Shown here piece after piece: positions 6,482 to 14,996 of a DNA stretch of 20,172 bases. The stretch lies in the NCBI RefSeq assembly GCF_039768865.1, contig NZ_JBDMZQ010000090.1; one strand, given 5' to 3'. The translations under genes were made by a program, and so were the position numbers. The notes below the pieces were generated by a model that was not told the DNA's origin, searched no databases, and worked only from the letters and a program-made list of their open reading frames with translations. This DNA comes from Wenyingzhuangia sp039768865. GTDB taxonomy: Bacteria; Bacteroidota; Bacteroidia; Flavobacteriales; Flavobacteriaceae. Numbering within the stretch: the first letter of the stretch is position 1; each line of letters opens with the position of its first letter.

Positions 6482-8542
6482 TTACGCTGGATATTCTATC
6501 CTTACATGATGCATATTTTTAAGCTTTTTCTTAATAACCTTCTTTACTTTTTCTATTTCTTTTAGCGTTATGTTCGAGTTTAAAAACTGCCCTTCTACTT
6601 TTTGTTTTTCTATAATTTTCTCTATCAGCTCATCTATTTCAACCGCTGTTGGATTCATCAAACTCTTTGATGCAGCTTCTGCAGCATCACACATCATTAA
6701 AATAGAAGTTTCTCTAGAAAATGGTAAGGGCCCTGGATATCTAAAATCCTCTATATCTAAATGCTCAGGATTTGTATCCAATTCCTTCTTGTAGAAATAA
6801 TAAACCAAACTTGTTCCGTGGTGTGTACGAATAAAATCTATAATCCTGTCAGGCAGTCTTTCTTTTTTTGCCAATTCAATCCCTTTAATCACATGATTGA
6901 TAATAATTTCGGCACTGTCTTTTGGTGTGAGTTCATTGTGAGGATTTAATCCAGTAGTCTGATTTTCAGTAAAACTAAAGGGTGATAATATTTTACCAAT
7001 ATCATGATACAATGCCCCCGTCCTAACCAACATTACATTGGCATTTATAGCATTGGCTGCAGCCTCAGCTAAATTTGCTACTTGCATTGAATGCTGAAAA
7101 GTTCCAGGTGCTTTCTCATTTAACTCTCTTAACAATACACTATTTGTGTTAGAAAGCTCTAATAAAGTGACATCCGAAACCAACCCAAATAATTTCTCGT
7201 ACAGCCAAATTAAAAACACAGACAAGAAGGACAATACACCGTTCAATGCGAACAACCCAAAGTAACTAATCTTTATTTGACTAATTCCTCCCTCGTGAAT
7301 GATATAAAAGGCTAAATAAGTCAACATATAAACAAAAGTTATTTTGATGATGGAAATAAAAAGATTTCCTCTTTTATGGATTTCTGAAACAGTCAAAACA
7401 GTGATAAATCCAGCGATCGTCTGTAAGTATATGAATTCAAAACTATTAGGAACAACGAATCCAATCATCAATATCATAAGTAAGTAGGAGAATACAGCTA
7501 CACGAGCATCAAAAAAGGCTTTCATCACAATGGGCAATATACATACTGGAACTACATACAGATATTCTAACATGTGCTCAATAATGAAAGTTTCTAAAAA
7601 AACCATCAACAGTATGTTCAAAAAAATGAAGGTTACTTGAGTATTGTTTTCAAAAATCTCTTTTCTGTCTAGATATAAAAACAACATCAACATCCCCATC
7701 GCTAGAGATACTAAAATAATATATCCAGCCAAAATCCAAGCATAATTATTTTTAGTCCATATTTGAGATTTATACTCTTGCTCTAAAGAGTTTAAGACCT
7801 CCAGTTTTTTTCCTTCTACAATATCTCCTCTAGCAATAATTAATTCTTTTTCAGAAATTTTACCTTTGGTATAGGAAATTGCAATCAACGACTCTGAACG
7901 ATCTCTATCAGTGTACTTTTTATCATAAAACACATTAGGAACGATAACCTCCGTGAGGATGTTTGTGATAAGACTGACGTACTGATAGTCCATCTGAGTG
8001 CTCAGTGTTGAATTGATCAAAGGCAATAATTCACTTGGAGTGATTAATCTTCCATATTCTATCTCACTAATTTCTTGTTGCTTCCTTAAAAAGATAAATT
8101 TATCATCTGAAAACGCTTCTTTCACACTGACATCAACCAAGCCTGATTCATAAATTATTGAAATGAAATCTTCAGCTGTTTTTTTATAAATCGAGCTTTC
8201 GATGTTATTCTCGATACCTTTGTTCACAATTTCCTTATGGTACTTTTCAGAAAACTGAGTGACCACCTCCTCTTGAACACTTGGTCTGTATTCAAAATAA
8301 ACATGTGCGTTTTTGATGATTTCATTTTTTTCTAATGAAATTTCCTCTTTTGTTTTTTGTACAGCAAAATCAAAAGGAGCTAGCAAATTTTCATACTGCC
8401 ATGGTTTACCTTTCTGAAATTCATATTTAAATTTACCTCCTTTCGGAAAAAAGTAAACGATAGAAAACACAACCAATAGGAACAAAAAAACTTTGTAAAT
8501 AATAGATTGATTTTGGTAGATACGATTGATAATGTTCTTCAT
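6482..8542 (-). CDS. PgpH-type 7TM-HD phosphohydrolase (probable c-di-AMP phosphodiesterase)
   Basis: Protein of 686 residues from ATG 8542. A membrane helix at about 15-32 is followed by a large extracytoplasmic domain (about 35-260, the 7TMR-HDED type), then about seven membrane helices (265-460) starting at NYAWILAGYIILVS. A cytoplasmic HD domain carries FQHSMQVANLAEAAA, ALYHDIGKI (His513-Asp514) and IRTHHGTSLVYYFYKK, the metal ligands of the HD superfamily. Family members such as Listeria PgpH hydrolyse the second messenger c-di-AMP. The longer frame starts with TTG at 8563, inside the -7 box, so the second initiator is chosen. The stop lies about 80 bases from the tRNA-Ser gene; no separate terminator is obvious in that gap. 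Confidence 0.87.
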   Translation of the reverse strand: MKNIINRIYQNQSIIYKVFLFLLVVFSIVYFFPKGGKFKYEFQKGKPWQYENLLAPFDFAVQKTKEEISLEKNEIIKNAHVYFEYRPSVQEEVVTQFSEKYHKEIVNKGIENNIESSIYKKTAEDFISIIYESGLVDVSVKEAFSDDKFIFLRKQQEISEIEYGRLITPSELLPLINSTLSTQMDYQYVSLITNILTEVIVPNVFYDKKYTDRDRSESLIAISYTKGKISEKELIIARGDIVEGKKLEVLNSLEQEYKSQIWTKNNYAWILAGYIILVSLAMGMLMLFLYLDRKEIFENNTQVTFIFLNILLMVFLETFIIEHMLEYLYVVPVCILPIVMKAFFDARVAVFSYLLMILMIGFVVPNSFEFIYLQTIAGFITVLTVSEIHKRGNLFISIIKITFVYMLTYLAFYIIHEGGISQIKISYFGLFALNGVLSFLSVFLIWLYEKLFGLVSDVTLLELSNTNSVLLRELNEKAPGTFQHSMQVANLAEAAANAINANVMLVRTGALYHDIGKILSPFSFTENQTTGLNPHNELTPKDSAEIIINHVIKGIELAKKERLPDRIIDFIRTHHGTSLVYYFYKKELDTNPEHLDIEDFRYPGPLPFSRETSILMMCDAAEAASKSLMNPTAVEIDELIEKIIEKQKVEGQFLNSNITLKEIEKVKKVIKKKLKNMHHVRIEYPA

Positions 8543-8560
8543 TAGTGCTTTGATGTTTTT

Positions 8561-8568
8561 CAAAAATA
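8561..8568 (-). promoter_or_regulatory. -7 promoter box of the pgpH-like gene
   Basis: On the minus strand this reads TATTTTTG, an exact TAnnTTTG. A start site near 8556 would leave about 14 bases before the ATG at 8542 and would exclude the TTG codon at 8563 from the message. A weak TTT-type -33 element lies near 8586-8588. Confidence 0.5.
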
Positions 8569-8726
8569 AACAATTATTTTTTGTAAACTAAGAGGAATCT
8601 AAAGCTACTTTAAATATACCCTAAACAAAAAATGTTTTATTGGACACCTTTTTTAACTCGACTTTAACGAGGTTGCTCAGGTGACAGAATTGTTGTTTCT
8701 TTGGTACATGTTATCGAATTGAACAA

Positions 8727-8743
8727 AAGGTGCGTATCACCTT
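8727..8743. repeat. Short inverted repeat upstream of the C40 peptidase gene
   Basis: AAGGTG (8727-8732) and CACCTT (8738-8743) are perfect 6-bp arms around CGTAT. No U tract follows, so it is not a normal terminator. It lies 12 bases before TAACATTG (8755-8762), which differs from the -7 consensus at one position, so an operator overlapping the promoter is possible. Confidence 0.35.
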
Positions 8744-8818
8744 GTTGATATTGTTAACATTGATGGTATGTCTACCATAAAAATTATTAAACATTTAGAT
8801 CGTCTACTATTAAATCAA

Positions 8819-9589
8819 ATGGATTACGGAATTTGTAACCTTAGTATTGTTCCTTTAAGACTTGAACCTAAAGATGCATCTGAAATGATATCTCAAATAT
8901 TATTGGGAGAACATTTCAAAGTGCTAGAAAGAAGAACGAAATGGAGCAAAATACGTTTAGCCTATGATAACTATGAGGGATGGATAGACAATAAACAATT
9001 CTTAATCGTTTCTGAGAGTTTTTACACTAAAATTGAAAATACACCGGTCTTTCTGTCTAATGATATGATCAATTTTGGGGAGAACCAACAACAACTTCTA
9101 ACAAATATTGTCATTGGTTCTCACTTACCTTTCTACGAAAACGAACACTTCTCAATAGGTCCTGAAAAATTTAACTTTGAAGGTGAAGTAACCTGCGGTA
9201 GACAAAAAAAAGATCATCTTATTTCTACAGCGCTTCAATTTCTCAACAGCCCTTACTTATGGGGTGGTAAAACTCCTTTTGGCATTGACTGCTCCGGACT
9301 AACACAATTGGTATACAAACTCAATGGCTACGCTCTAAAAAGAGATGCCAGAGATCAAGCAACTCAGGGAGAAGTTCTTAGCTTTATAGAGGAAAGCGAA
9401 CCTGGTGATCTGGCTTTTTTTGATAATGAAGAAGGAAATATCATACATGTAGGCATCATGATGGCTGATAATTACATTATACATGCCCATGGCAAAGTAA
9501 GGATTGACCGTTTAGACCATCTTGGAATTTACAACATAGACAACAAAAGACATACCCACAAACTAAGAGTAATCAAAAAAATTATATAA
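8819..9589 (+). CDS. SH3-NlpC/P60 peptidase (C40 family)
   Basis: Protein of 256 residues from ATG 8819. Residues 1-60 form a bacterial SH3 domain (YGICNLSIVPLR to YEGWIDNKQF), followed by a second SH3-like region and a C-terminal NlpC/P60 domain. The catalytic Cys158 is in GIDCSGLTQLVY, with His210 in HVGIM and His222 in IIHAHG. The family cleaves D-gamma-glutamyl-diamino acid bonds in peptidoglycan peptides. No signal peptide is visible, so it may act on recycled muropeptides in the cytosol, as YkfC-like enzymes do. The frame stays open to an ATG at 8768 (17 more residues); flavobacterial relatives as I recall begin at the MxYGICNLSIVPLR position, hence this start. Its last 8 bases overlap the end of convergent scoB. 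Confidence 0.85.
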   Translation: MDYGICNLSIVPLRLEPKDASEMISQILLGEHFKVLERRTKWSKIRLAYDNYEGWIDNKQFLIVSESFYTKIENTPVFLSNDMINFGENQQQLLTNIVIGSHLPFYENEHFSIGPEKFNFEGEVTCGRQKKDHLISTALQFLNSPYLWGGKTPFGIDCSGLTQLVYKLNGYALKRDARDQATQGEVLSFIEESEPGDLAFFDNEEGNIIHVGIMMADNYIIHAHGKVRIDRLDHLGIYNIDNKRHTHKLRVIKKII

Positions 9590-10235
9590 CCATCGTTTTA
9601 CATTGGGGAGAGACAACCATATCTCCTTCAGTAACACTCTTAATATAATCCACATCAACTCCTGGCGCGATCTCTTTTAAAACAAACTGACCATTTTCTA
9701 TGGTTAACAGTCCTAAATTAGTCACAATTGTTGATACGCAGGCAACTCCGGTTAAAGGTAGGCTACATTGCTTCAGTAATTTAGATTTTTTTGCCTTGTT
9801 GGTATGCATCATGGCTACAATGATATTTTCAGCACTTGCCACCAAATCCATAGCACCACCCATTCCTTTGACCATCTTACCTGGAATTTTCCAATTGGCA
9901 ATATCACCATTTTGAGAAACTTCCATTGCACCTAAAACTGTCAAGTCTATGTGACGCCCTCTAATCATCCCAAAACTCAATTCTGAATCAAAAAAAGAAG
10001 CTCCAGGCTGTGTTGTTATGGTTTGTTTGCCCGCATTAATGATGTCTGCATCTACTTGTTCACGGGTTGGAAAAGACCCCATTCCTAACACACCATTTTC
10101 ACTTTGAAATTCAACTTGTAGATTTTCAGGAACGTAATTAGCAACTAAAGTTGGAATTCCAATTCCTAAATTTATGTAATATCCATCTTTTAATTCTTTA
10201 GAAATACGCTGTGCTATCTGCTCTTTTGTCAACAT
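9582..10235 (-). CDS. scoB: 3-oxoacid CoA-transferase subunit B
   Basis: Protein of 217 residues, the usual length of the beta subunit. It carries NLGIGIPTLVANYVP near the start and SENGVLG with Glu46, the glutamate that forms the CoA thioester intermediate. GGAMDLV and PLTGVACVSTIVTNLG, conserved in this subunit, follow. With ScoA it transfers CoA from succinyl-CoA (or another acyl-CoA) to a 3-oxoacid such as acetoacetate, in the cytoplasm. The ATG lies two bases after the scoA stop, indicating translational coupling. The 3' end overlaps the convergent peptidase gene by 8 bp and no hairpin terminator is seen there. Acetate or butyrate CoA-transferase activity is an alternative that sequence alone does not exclude. 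Confidence 0.9.
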   Translation of the reverse strand: MLTKEQIAQRISKELKDGYYINLGIGIPTLVANYVPENLQVEFQSENGVLGMGSFPTREQVDADIINAGKQTITTQPGASFFDSELSFGMIRGRHIDLTVLGAMEVSQNGDIANWKIPGKMVKGMGGAMDLVASAENIIVAMMHTNKAKKSKLLKQCSLPLTGVACVSTIVTNLGLLTIENGQFVLKEIAPGVDVDYIKSVTEGDMVVSPQCKTMVI

Positions 10236-10237
10236 AT

Positions 10238-10933
10238 TTATTCCTTTAATGTTAATCTCTCTATTTTTTTCTCGTATTTCTCACCTTGAAAAATGCGCTG
10301 TACGAACACGCCTGGCACATGAATTTGATTGGGATCCAATGTTCCTACAGGAACGAGCTCTTCAACTTCAACAATATTTATTGTAGCAGCGCCACACATG
10401 GCTTGGTTAAAATTACGAGCAGTTCCTTTGAACATAATATTTCCTGCTTCATCACCTTTCCATGCTTTAATCAAAGCAAAATCCGCCTGTACTGCATATT
10501 CTAACAAATATGGTGTTCCATTAAATGATCGTATTTCTTTTCCATGAGCCACTTCAGTGCCTACACCAGCTGGAGTAAAAAAAGCAGGAATTCCCATTTT
10601 TGCAGAACGACAACGCTCTACCAAAGTCCCTTGAGGAATTAACTCTACTTCAATCTGTCCTGCCAACATCTGCCTTTCAAATTCATGATTCTCTCCCACA
10701 TAAGAAGAAATCATTTTTTTGATTTGATGCGCTCTTAACAACAATCCCAAGCCAAAATCGTCTATACCCGCATTATTAGAGACACATGTTAATTCCTTCG
10801 TCTTTAACTTGACCAATTCGGCAATAGAATTTTCTGGAATACCACACAAACCAAAACCTCCAACGAGTAGTGTCATACCGTCTGTTATTCCATTAAGGGC
10901 TTCTGCTACTGAATTTACTTTTTTAAGTATCAT
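10238..10933 (-). CDS. scoA: 3-oxoacid CoA-transferase subunit A
   Basis: Protein of 231 residues, typical for the alpha subunit. The CoA-binding glycine motif LVGGFGLCGIPEN lies at about 23-35. The stretches LTCVSNNAGIDDFGLGLLL, MISSYVGENHEFERQ, PQGTLVERCRSA and GIPAFFTPAGVGTEVAHGKE are all characteristic of the family. It pairs with ScoB, encoded two bases downstream, to form the active heterotetramer for ketone-body or short-chain acyl-CoA exchange. A weak promoter is proposed upstream, with its -33 element inside the terminator of the preceding gene. Confidence 0.9.
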   Translation of the reverse strand: MILKKVNSVAEALNGITDGMTLLVGGFGLCGIPENSIAELVKLKTKELTCVSNNAGIDDFGLGLLLRAHQIKKMISSYVGENHEFERQMLAGQIEVELIPQGTLVERCRSAKMGIPAFFTPAGVGTEVAHGKEIRSFNGTPYLLEYAVQADFALIKAWKGDEAGNIMFKGTARNFNQAMCGAATINIVEVEELVPVGTLDPNQIHVPGVFVQRIFQGEKYEKKIERLTLKE

Positions 10934-10955
10934 TTGTTTGTGAATTGTACTTACC

Positions 10956-10987
10956 TAAAGATATAAAAAATCCTGTTGTGAGAACAA
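10956..10987 (-). promoter_or_regulatory. Possible promoter of scoAB
   Basis: On the minus strand TATCTTTA (10963 to 10956) differs from TAnnTTTG in the last base. TTG at 10987-10985 lies 21 bases upstream, inside the right arm of the terminator hairpin at 10965-10998. The start site would fall about 18 bases before the scoA ATG. It is one of few candidates in this short gap, but unproven. Confidence 0.35.
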
Positions 10988-10998
10988 CAGGATTTTTT
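10965..10998 (-). terminator. Intrinsic terminator of the gyrA-TPR operon
   Basis: A perfect 15-bp stem, 10965-10979 with 10984-10998, closes on GAGA. The core is TCCTGTTGT/ACAACAGGA, with A and T runs that give a U tract on the minus strand. It starts about 25 bases after the TPR gene stop, and isolates that operon from scoAB. Confidence 0.85.
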
Positions 10999-11023
10999 AT
11001 ATAGTTTCCTAAAATATTTTAGT

Positions 11024-12250
11024 TTATTCCAAAGCCTTTGCTTTTTCGGTTTGTCCTACTTCTTTGTACATCAAAATCAAATTTGATATGATCGCAGGAT
11101 CTTCTTTAATTTCATTTGCTTTTTCAAAAGCTGCAATGGCCGCCAAATACATTTCTTTCATTTTGTCTTTAGCTGCATTACGCTTTTTACTATTTCCTCT
11201 ACTGTTATTCAACTCGTCAATAATCGTTTGTTCTTTGGATAAAATAACCAGAGCTTTATTGATATATGCACCTCTATTACCCGGATCAATTATAGTTGTT
11301 TTATCGTAAGCCTCTATTGCTTTAGAGGTCATTCCTAGTTCCTGACTCACAACCCCATAATTAAACCAACTTTGCGAATCATTTGGAGTAAGCGATAAAA
11401 CTTCGTCCAACGATTTTAAATAAGCGTTTTTATCATTCATTCCATAAACGATTGCTGCATGATCTCTAAAAAAATTAACTTTTGTTGGGAATTCTTTTTT
11501 TGCGCTATCTAAAACCTCTAAAGCTTTTTCCTTGTTTTTTTCTTTTAAATATAGTCCCGCCAGCGAGGCATAATAAACATCTGCTCTTATGTTTTCTTGA
11601 TAACCAGTCTCTTGCGGCTGCATGTGGGTTTTTAAACTCACCGCTTTGTCCATTGATTCTTTTGTGAAAAACTCATTCATTTTTTTTGTATGCACATTAA
11701 AAGCAGTGTAAATATTAGATGCCTGCTCCTTTTTCAACAACTCTTCTAACATCATTATTGTCTTAGGATAGTTCTCAGCATCTCTGTAACTAAACAGAGC
11801 ATTTCTCAAAACATCTCTCCTTTCTGGGATTAATTTTGACAACTTCTCGTATTGCTGTGCGGACGCTTCGAAATTTTGTGCTCTAATCGATTTTATAGCT
11901 TTATCTAAATAAAAATCATAAATGCTATTGATACTTTCAATCGCTTTTTCAGAAAAATTATCTTGACGCGCAATGGTTTCAATATCTAAAACAGTATTAA
12001 ACTCTTTTAAAGCCTTGCTATGATGATTCTCATTTTCATTTTTCCCTAAAAAACGCTTCCCTCTCAAATAATGATATTGGGACTCGTATTTAGTACCCTC
12101 AACCAAACCTTTAACCGCTTCTAGCGCTATGAATGCTTCCTCTAATTTATCCGACTTTACTAGTTTGGCTACTTTTTTTAGCTCTTTCTTCTGAGCTATT
12201 GCTGATAGGGTTACCGCAAAACAAAAAGCTAATGTCAATATTTTTTTCAT
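11024..12250 (-). CDS. Exported tetratricopeptide-repeat protein
   Basis: Protein of 408 residues. A signal peptide occupies residues 1-19 (MKK start, hydrophobic core, AIA before Gln). The rest is helical and lysine/glutamate-rich, with repeats of the TPR type: examples are AFIALEAVKGL, YEKLSKLIPE, KALEVLDSAKKEFP, SQSWFNYGVVSQELGMTSKAIEAYDKTTIIDPG and AAIAAFEKANEIKEDP. The best TPR copies are in the C-terminal half. TPR proteins are scaffolds for protein-protein contacts; this one likely works in the periplasm. It follows gyrA by 15 bases with no promoter seen, so it is probably the second gene of the gyrA operon. The terminator at 10965-10998 closes the unit. No enzymatic motif is visible and the partner is unknown. 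Confidence 0.8.
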   Translation of the reverse strand: MKKILTLAFCFAVTLSAIAQKKELKKVAKLVKSDKLEEAFIALEAVKGLVEGTKYESQYHYLRGKRFLGKNENENHHSKALKEFNTVLDIETIARQDNFSEKAIESINSIYDFYLDKAIKSIRAQNFEASAQQYEKLSKLIPERRDVLRNALFSYRDAENYPKTIMMLEELLKKEQASNIYTAFNVHTKKMNEFFTKESMDKAVSLKTHMQPQETGYQENIRADVYYASLAGLYLKEKNKEKALEVLDSAKKEFPTKVNFFRDHAAIVYGMNDKNAYLKSLDEVLSLTPNDSQSWFNYGVVSQELGMTSKAIEAYDKTTIIDPGNRGAYINKALVILSKEQTIIDELNNSRGNSKKRNAAKDKMKEMYLAAIAAFEKANEIKEDPAIISNLILMYKEVGQTEKAKALE

Positions 12251-12265
12251 TCTATTTATTTTTAC

Positions 12266-14776
12266 TTACTCTTGATTTGTTTCTGTTGAATTTTCAGTTT
12301 CATTCTCCAAAGTGATCTCTTCCTCTCCTACTTCCTCATCATCTTTCATGACCTTTGCAACTGCTGCGATAGCGTCGTTATCATTAATATTGATCAATCT
12401 AACGCCTTGAGTAGCTCGTCCCATAGTTCTCAATTGATCAACTTCCATACGGATAGTGATTCCAGACTTGTTGATGATCATCAAATCATCCTCGTCAGTA
12501 ACATTTTTGATAGAAACTAGGGCTCCTGTTTTTTCAGACACATTGAGTGTTTTAACCCCTTTACCTCCTCGATTGGTGATACGGTAATCTTCAAGTTTAG
12601 AACGTTTCCCATATCCTTTTTCAGAAACTACCAAAATTTCACTCTCCATATCATCTACAGCAATCATTCCTATTACCTCGTCCTTTTCATCAGCAAGAGA
12701 AATCCCTCTTACTCCTGAGGCAGTTCTTCCCATGGGCCTAGTCTTCTCTTCCTCAAAACGAATGGTTTTACCAGATTTAACAGCTAGCATCACTTGGCTA
12801 CTTCCGTTGGTTAATTTAGCTTCTAGCAACTCATCTCCATCTCTGATCGTAATGGCTTGAACTCCATTTGTCCTTGGTCTAGAATACTGCTCCAAAAGTG
12901 TTTTCTTAACTTGACCTTTCTTGGTAGACATAATCACATAATGGTTGTTTATGTATTCTTCATCTTTAAGATTTTGTGTGACTAAGAAAGCTTTTACTTT
13001 ATCATCATTCTCTATATTGATTAAGTTTTGTAACGCTCGACCCTTGGATACTTTTGTGCCTTCTGGTATTTCATAAACGCGCATCCAGAACACCTTTCCT
13101 TTTTGGGTAAAAAACATCATATATTGATGATTTGTCCCCACAAATAGATGCTCCAGGAAATCTTCATTTCTTGTCGCCACACCTTTCTGTCCTTTACCAC
13201 CTCTATTTTGTGTTTTGTATTCTGACAACGGAGTACGCTTTACATATCCTGCATGAGATATTGTTACGACTACTTTGGAGTCAGGAATCATATCTTCAAT
13301 TCTCATATCTCCACCAGCATACTCAATAACAGAACGTCTTTCGTCCCCATACTTTTCTCTAATGGCAATCAATTCATTTTTGATGATTTCCATTCTTCTA
13401 GGTTCACTAGCTAATATATCTTTTAAATCAGCAATCAATACCATCAGGTCATCATACTCAGCTCTCAATTTATCTTGTTCTAATCCTGTCAACTGACCTA
13501 ATCGCATCGCAACTATAGCCCTAGCTTGGATTTCACTCAACTCAAAACGCTCCATTAATTTTTCACGTGCCTCGTCTTGACTTTTAGAAGCTCTAATTAA
13601 TTTGATAACTTCATCGATATTGTCTGAAGCAACGATCAAACCTTCTAATATGTGGGCTCTATCTTCTGCCTTTTTTAAATCAAACTCTGTCCTTCGCGTG
13701 ACAACTTCGTGCCTGTGATCTACAAAGTGATGTATGAGATCTTTTAAGTTTAACATTTCCGGCCTTCCTTTCACTAAGGCAATGTTGTTTACACTAAAAG
13801 AAGTCTGTAACGCAGTATATTTATAAAGCTTGTTCAGTACAATGTTTGGAATAGCATCTTTCTTTAATACATATACTACTCTCATCCCTTTTCGATCAGA
13901 TTCGTCACGTATATTTGCAATTCCTTCTAGTTTTTTTTCATTGACCAACTCCGCAGTTTTCTTTATCATTTCTGCTTTGTTCACCAGGTAAGGAATTTCT
14001 GTGACAACAATACAATCTCTTCCTTTTATCTCCTCGAAAGAAGCCTTGGCTCGGATAACAATTTTACCTCTACCGGTATGGAAAGCATCCTTAACACCTT
14101 CATAACCATAAATAGTTCCTCCAGTAGGAAAATCGGGAGCTTTAACAAACTCCATCAAACCATCTATATCAATATCTGTATTATCAATATATGCTTCAAT
14201 TCCATTGATCACTTCTGTTAAATTATGAGGAGCCATGTTCGTTGCCATACCTACAGCAATTCCAGAGGCACCATTTACCAATAAGTTTGGAATTCGAGTA
14301 GGTAGTACCGTTGGTTCGTTTAAGGTATCATCAAAATTTAATTTGTAATCAACAGTTTCTTTTTCAATATCAGACAACATCTCTTCTGATATTTTTTGCA
14401 TTCTAACTTCTGTATAACGCATTGCTGCAGGACTATCTCCATCTACAGAACCAAAATTCCCCTGTCCATCAACCATCATATAACGCACACTCCAATTTTG
14501 AGCCATACGAACCATTGAATCATAAACAGAAGTATCTCCGTGAGGATGATACTTTCCTAAAACCTCTCCAACAACTCTTGCAGATTTTTTATAAGAACCC
14601 GTTGCCTTAATTCCCAATTCATGCATGCCAAAAAGTACACGCCTATGAACTGGCTTCAACCCATCTCTTACGTCTGGTAATGCACGTGACACAATTACAG
14701 ACATTGAATAATCAATATAAGCAGATTTCATCTGCTCTTCAATGTTAATCGGGATTAACTTTTCTCCTTCAATCAT
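12266..14776 (-). CDS. gyrA: DNA gyrase subunit A
   Basis: Protein of 836 residues. The breakage-reunion domain contains the winged helix with HPHGDTSVYDSMVRMAQ and the catalytic tyrosine Tyr121 in AAMRYTEVRM, which forms the covalent phosphotyrosyl-DNA bond. The C-terminal DNA-wrapping beta-pinwheel includes the GyrA box QNRGGKG and the related ITNRGGKG. These wrapping features and the box mark it as gyrase rather than topoisomerase IV ParC. An acidic tail (DDEEVGEEEITLENETEN) ends the protein. Thr82 and Asp86 are the positions equivalent to E. coli Ser83 and Asp87; Thr82 is, as I recall, the wild-type state in Flavobacterium. With GyrB it introduces negative supercoils. It is divergent from clpC across 285 bp. 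Confidence 0.97.
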   Translation of the reverse strand: MIEGEKLIPINIEEQMKSAYIDYSMSVIVSRALPDVRDGLKPVHRRVLFGMHELGIKATGSYKKSARVVGEVLGKYHPHGDTSVYDSMVRMAQNWSVRYMMVDGQGNFGSVDGDSPAAMRYTEVRMQKISEEMLSDIEKETVDYKLNFDDTLNEPTVLPTRIPNLLVNGASGIAVGMATNMAPHNLTEVINGIEAYIDNTDIDIDGLMEFVKAPDFPTGGTIYGYEGVKDAFHTGRGKIVIRAKASFEEIKGRDCIVVTEIPYLVNKAEMIKKTAELVNEKKLEGIANIRDESDRKGMRVVYVLKKDAIPNIVLNKLYKYTALQTSFSVNNIALVKGRPEMLNLKDLIHHFVDHRHEVVTRRTEFDLKKAEDRAHILEGLIVASDNIDEVIKLIRASKSQDEAREKLMERFELSEIQARAIVAMRLGQLTGLEQDKLRAEYDDLMVLIADLKDILASEPRRMEIIKNELIAIREKYGDERRSVIEYAGGDMRIEDMIPDSKVVVTISHAGYVKRTPLSEYKTQNRGGKGQKGVATRNEDFLEHLFVGTNHQYMMFFTQKGKVFWMRVYEIPEGTKVSKGRALQNLINIENDDKVKAFLVTQNLKDEEYINNHYVIMSTKKGQVKKTLLEQYSRPRTNGVQAITIRDGDELLEAKLTNGSSQVMLAVKSGKTIRFEEEKTRPMGRTASGVRGISLADEKDEVIGMIAVDDMESEILVVSEKGYGKRSKLEDYRITNRGGKGVKTLNVSEKTGALVSIKNVTDEDDLMIINKSGITIRMEVDQLRTMGRATQGVRLININDNDAIAAVAKVMKDDEEVGEEEITLENETENSTETNQE

Positions 14777-14961
14777 GTATATTATTCTAAAGTTATTTTA
14801 TAAACATAGCAATTTACATCTTTTTAGTGATTCTACAAATTCTATAATGCGCTAATTTAAACACAAGTTATCAACAAAAACTAGCAAGTAAACTGTGTTT
14901 CTGTAGGTGTTTGGAATATTTTATAAATTCTCAAACTACTGATAATCAACTCCATTAAAAC

Positions 14962-14976
14962 AAGACAGAATGTCTT
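14962..14976. promoter_or_regulatory. Inverted repeat upstream of clpC, possible operator
   Basis: AAGACA-GAA-TGTCTT is a perfect 6-bp inverted repeat with a three-base spacer. After one mismatch it is extended by AAAA on the left and TTTT on the right. It lies about 20 bases before the clpC -33 element and 86 bases before the ATG. No gene reads into it on the plus strand, so a terminator role is unlikely. A regulator-binding site for stress control of clpC is an inference; it does not match CIRCE, CtsR or HspR boxes. Confidence 0.4.
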
Positions 14977-14996
14977 ATTTTAATTATGGCAAACAA

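Noticed and set aside
6218..6565. Open frames on the plus strand across the tRNA-Pro/tRNA-Ser genes, with peptide text such as GWQDSNLRPP or AGFEPATSSS
   Set aside because: These are the familiar false proteins created by translating the antisense of tRNA genes; the tRNAs on the minus strand explain the sequence.
14510..14540. GyrA Thr82 at the position of E. coli Ser83, as a quinolone-resistance change
   Set aside because: Thr at this position is, as I recall, the normal state in Flavobacterium GyrA, and Asp86 is intact, so it is not evidence of selection.
14868..14876. TTATCAACA near gyrA as a DnaA box or replication origin
   Set aside because: Single site with a mismatch to TTATCCACA; no cluster of boxes, no dnaA or dnaN gene, no origin-like unwinding element.
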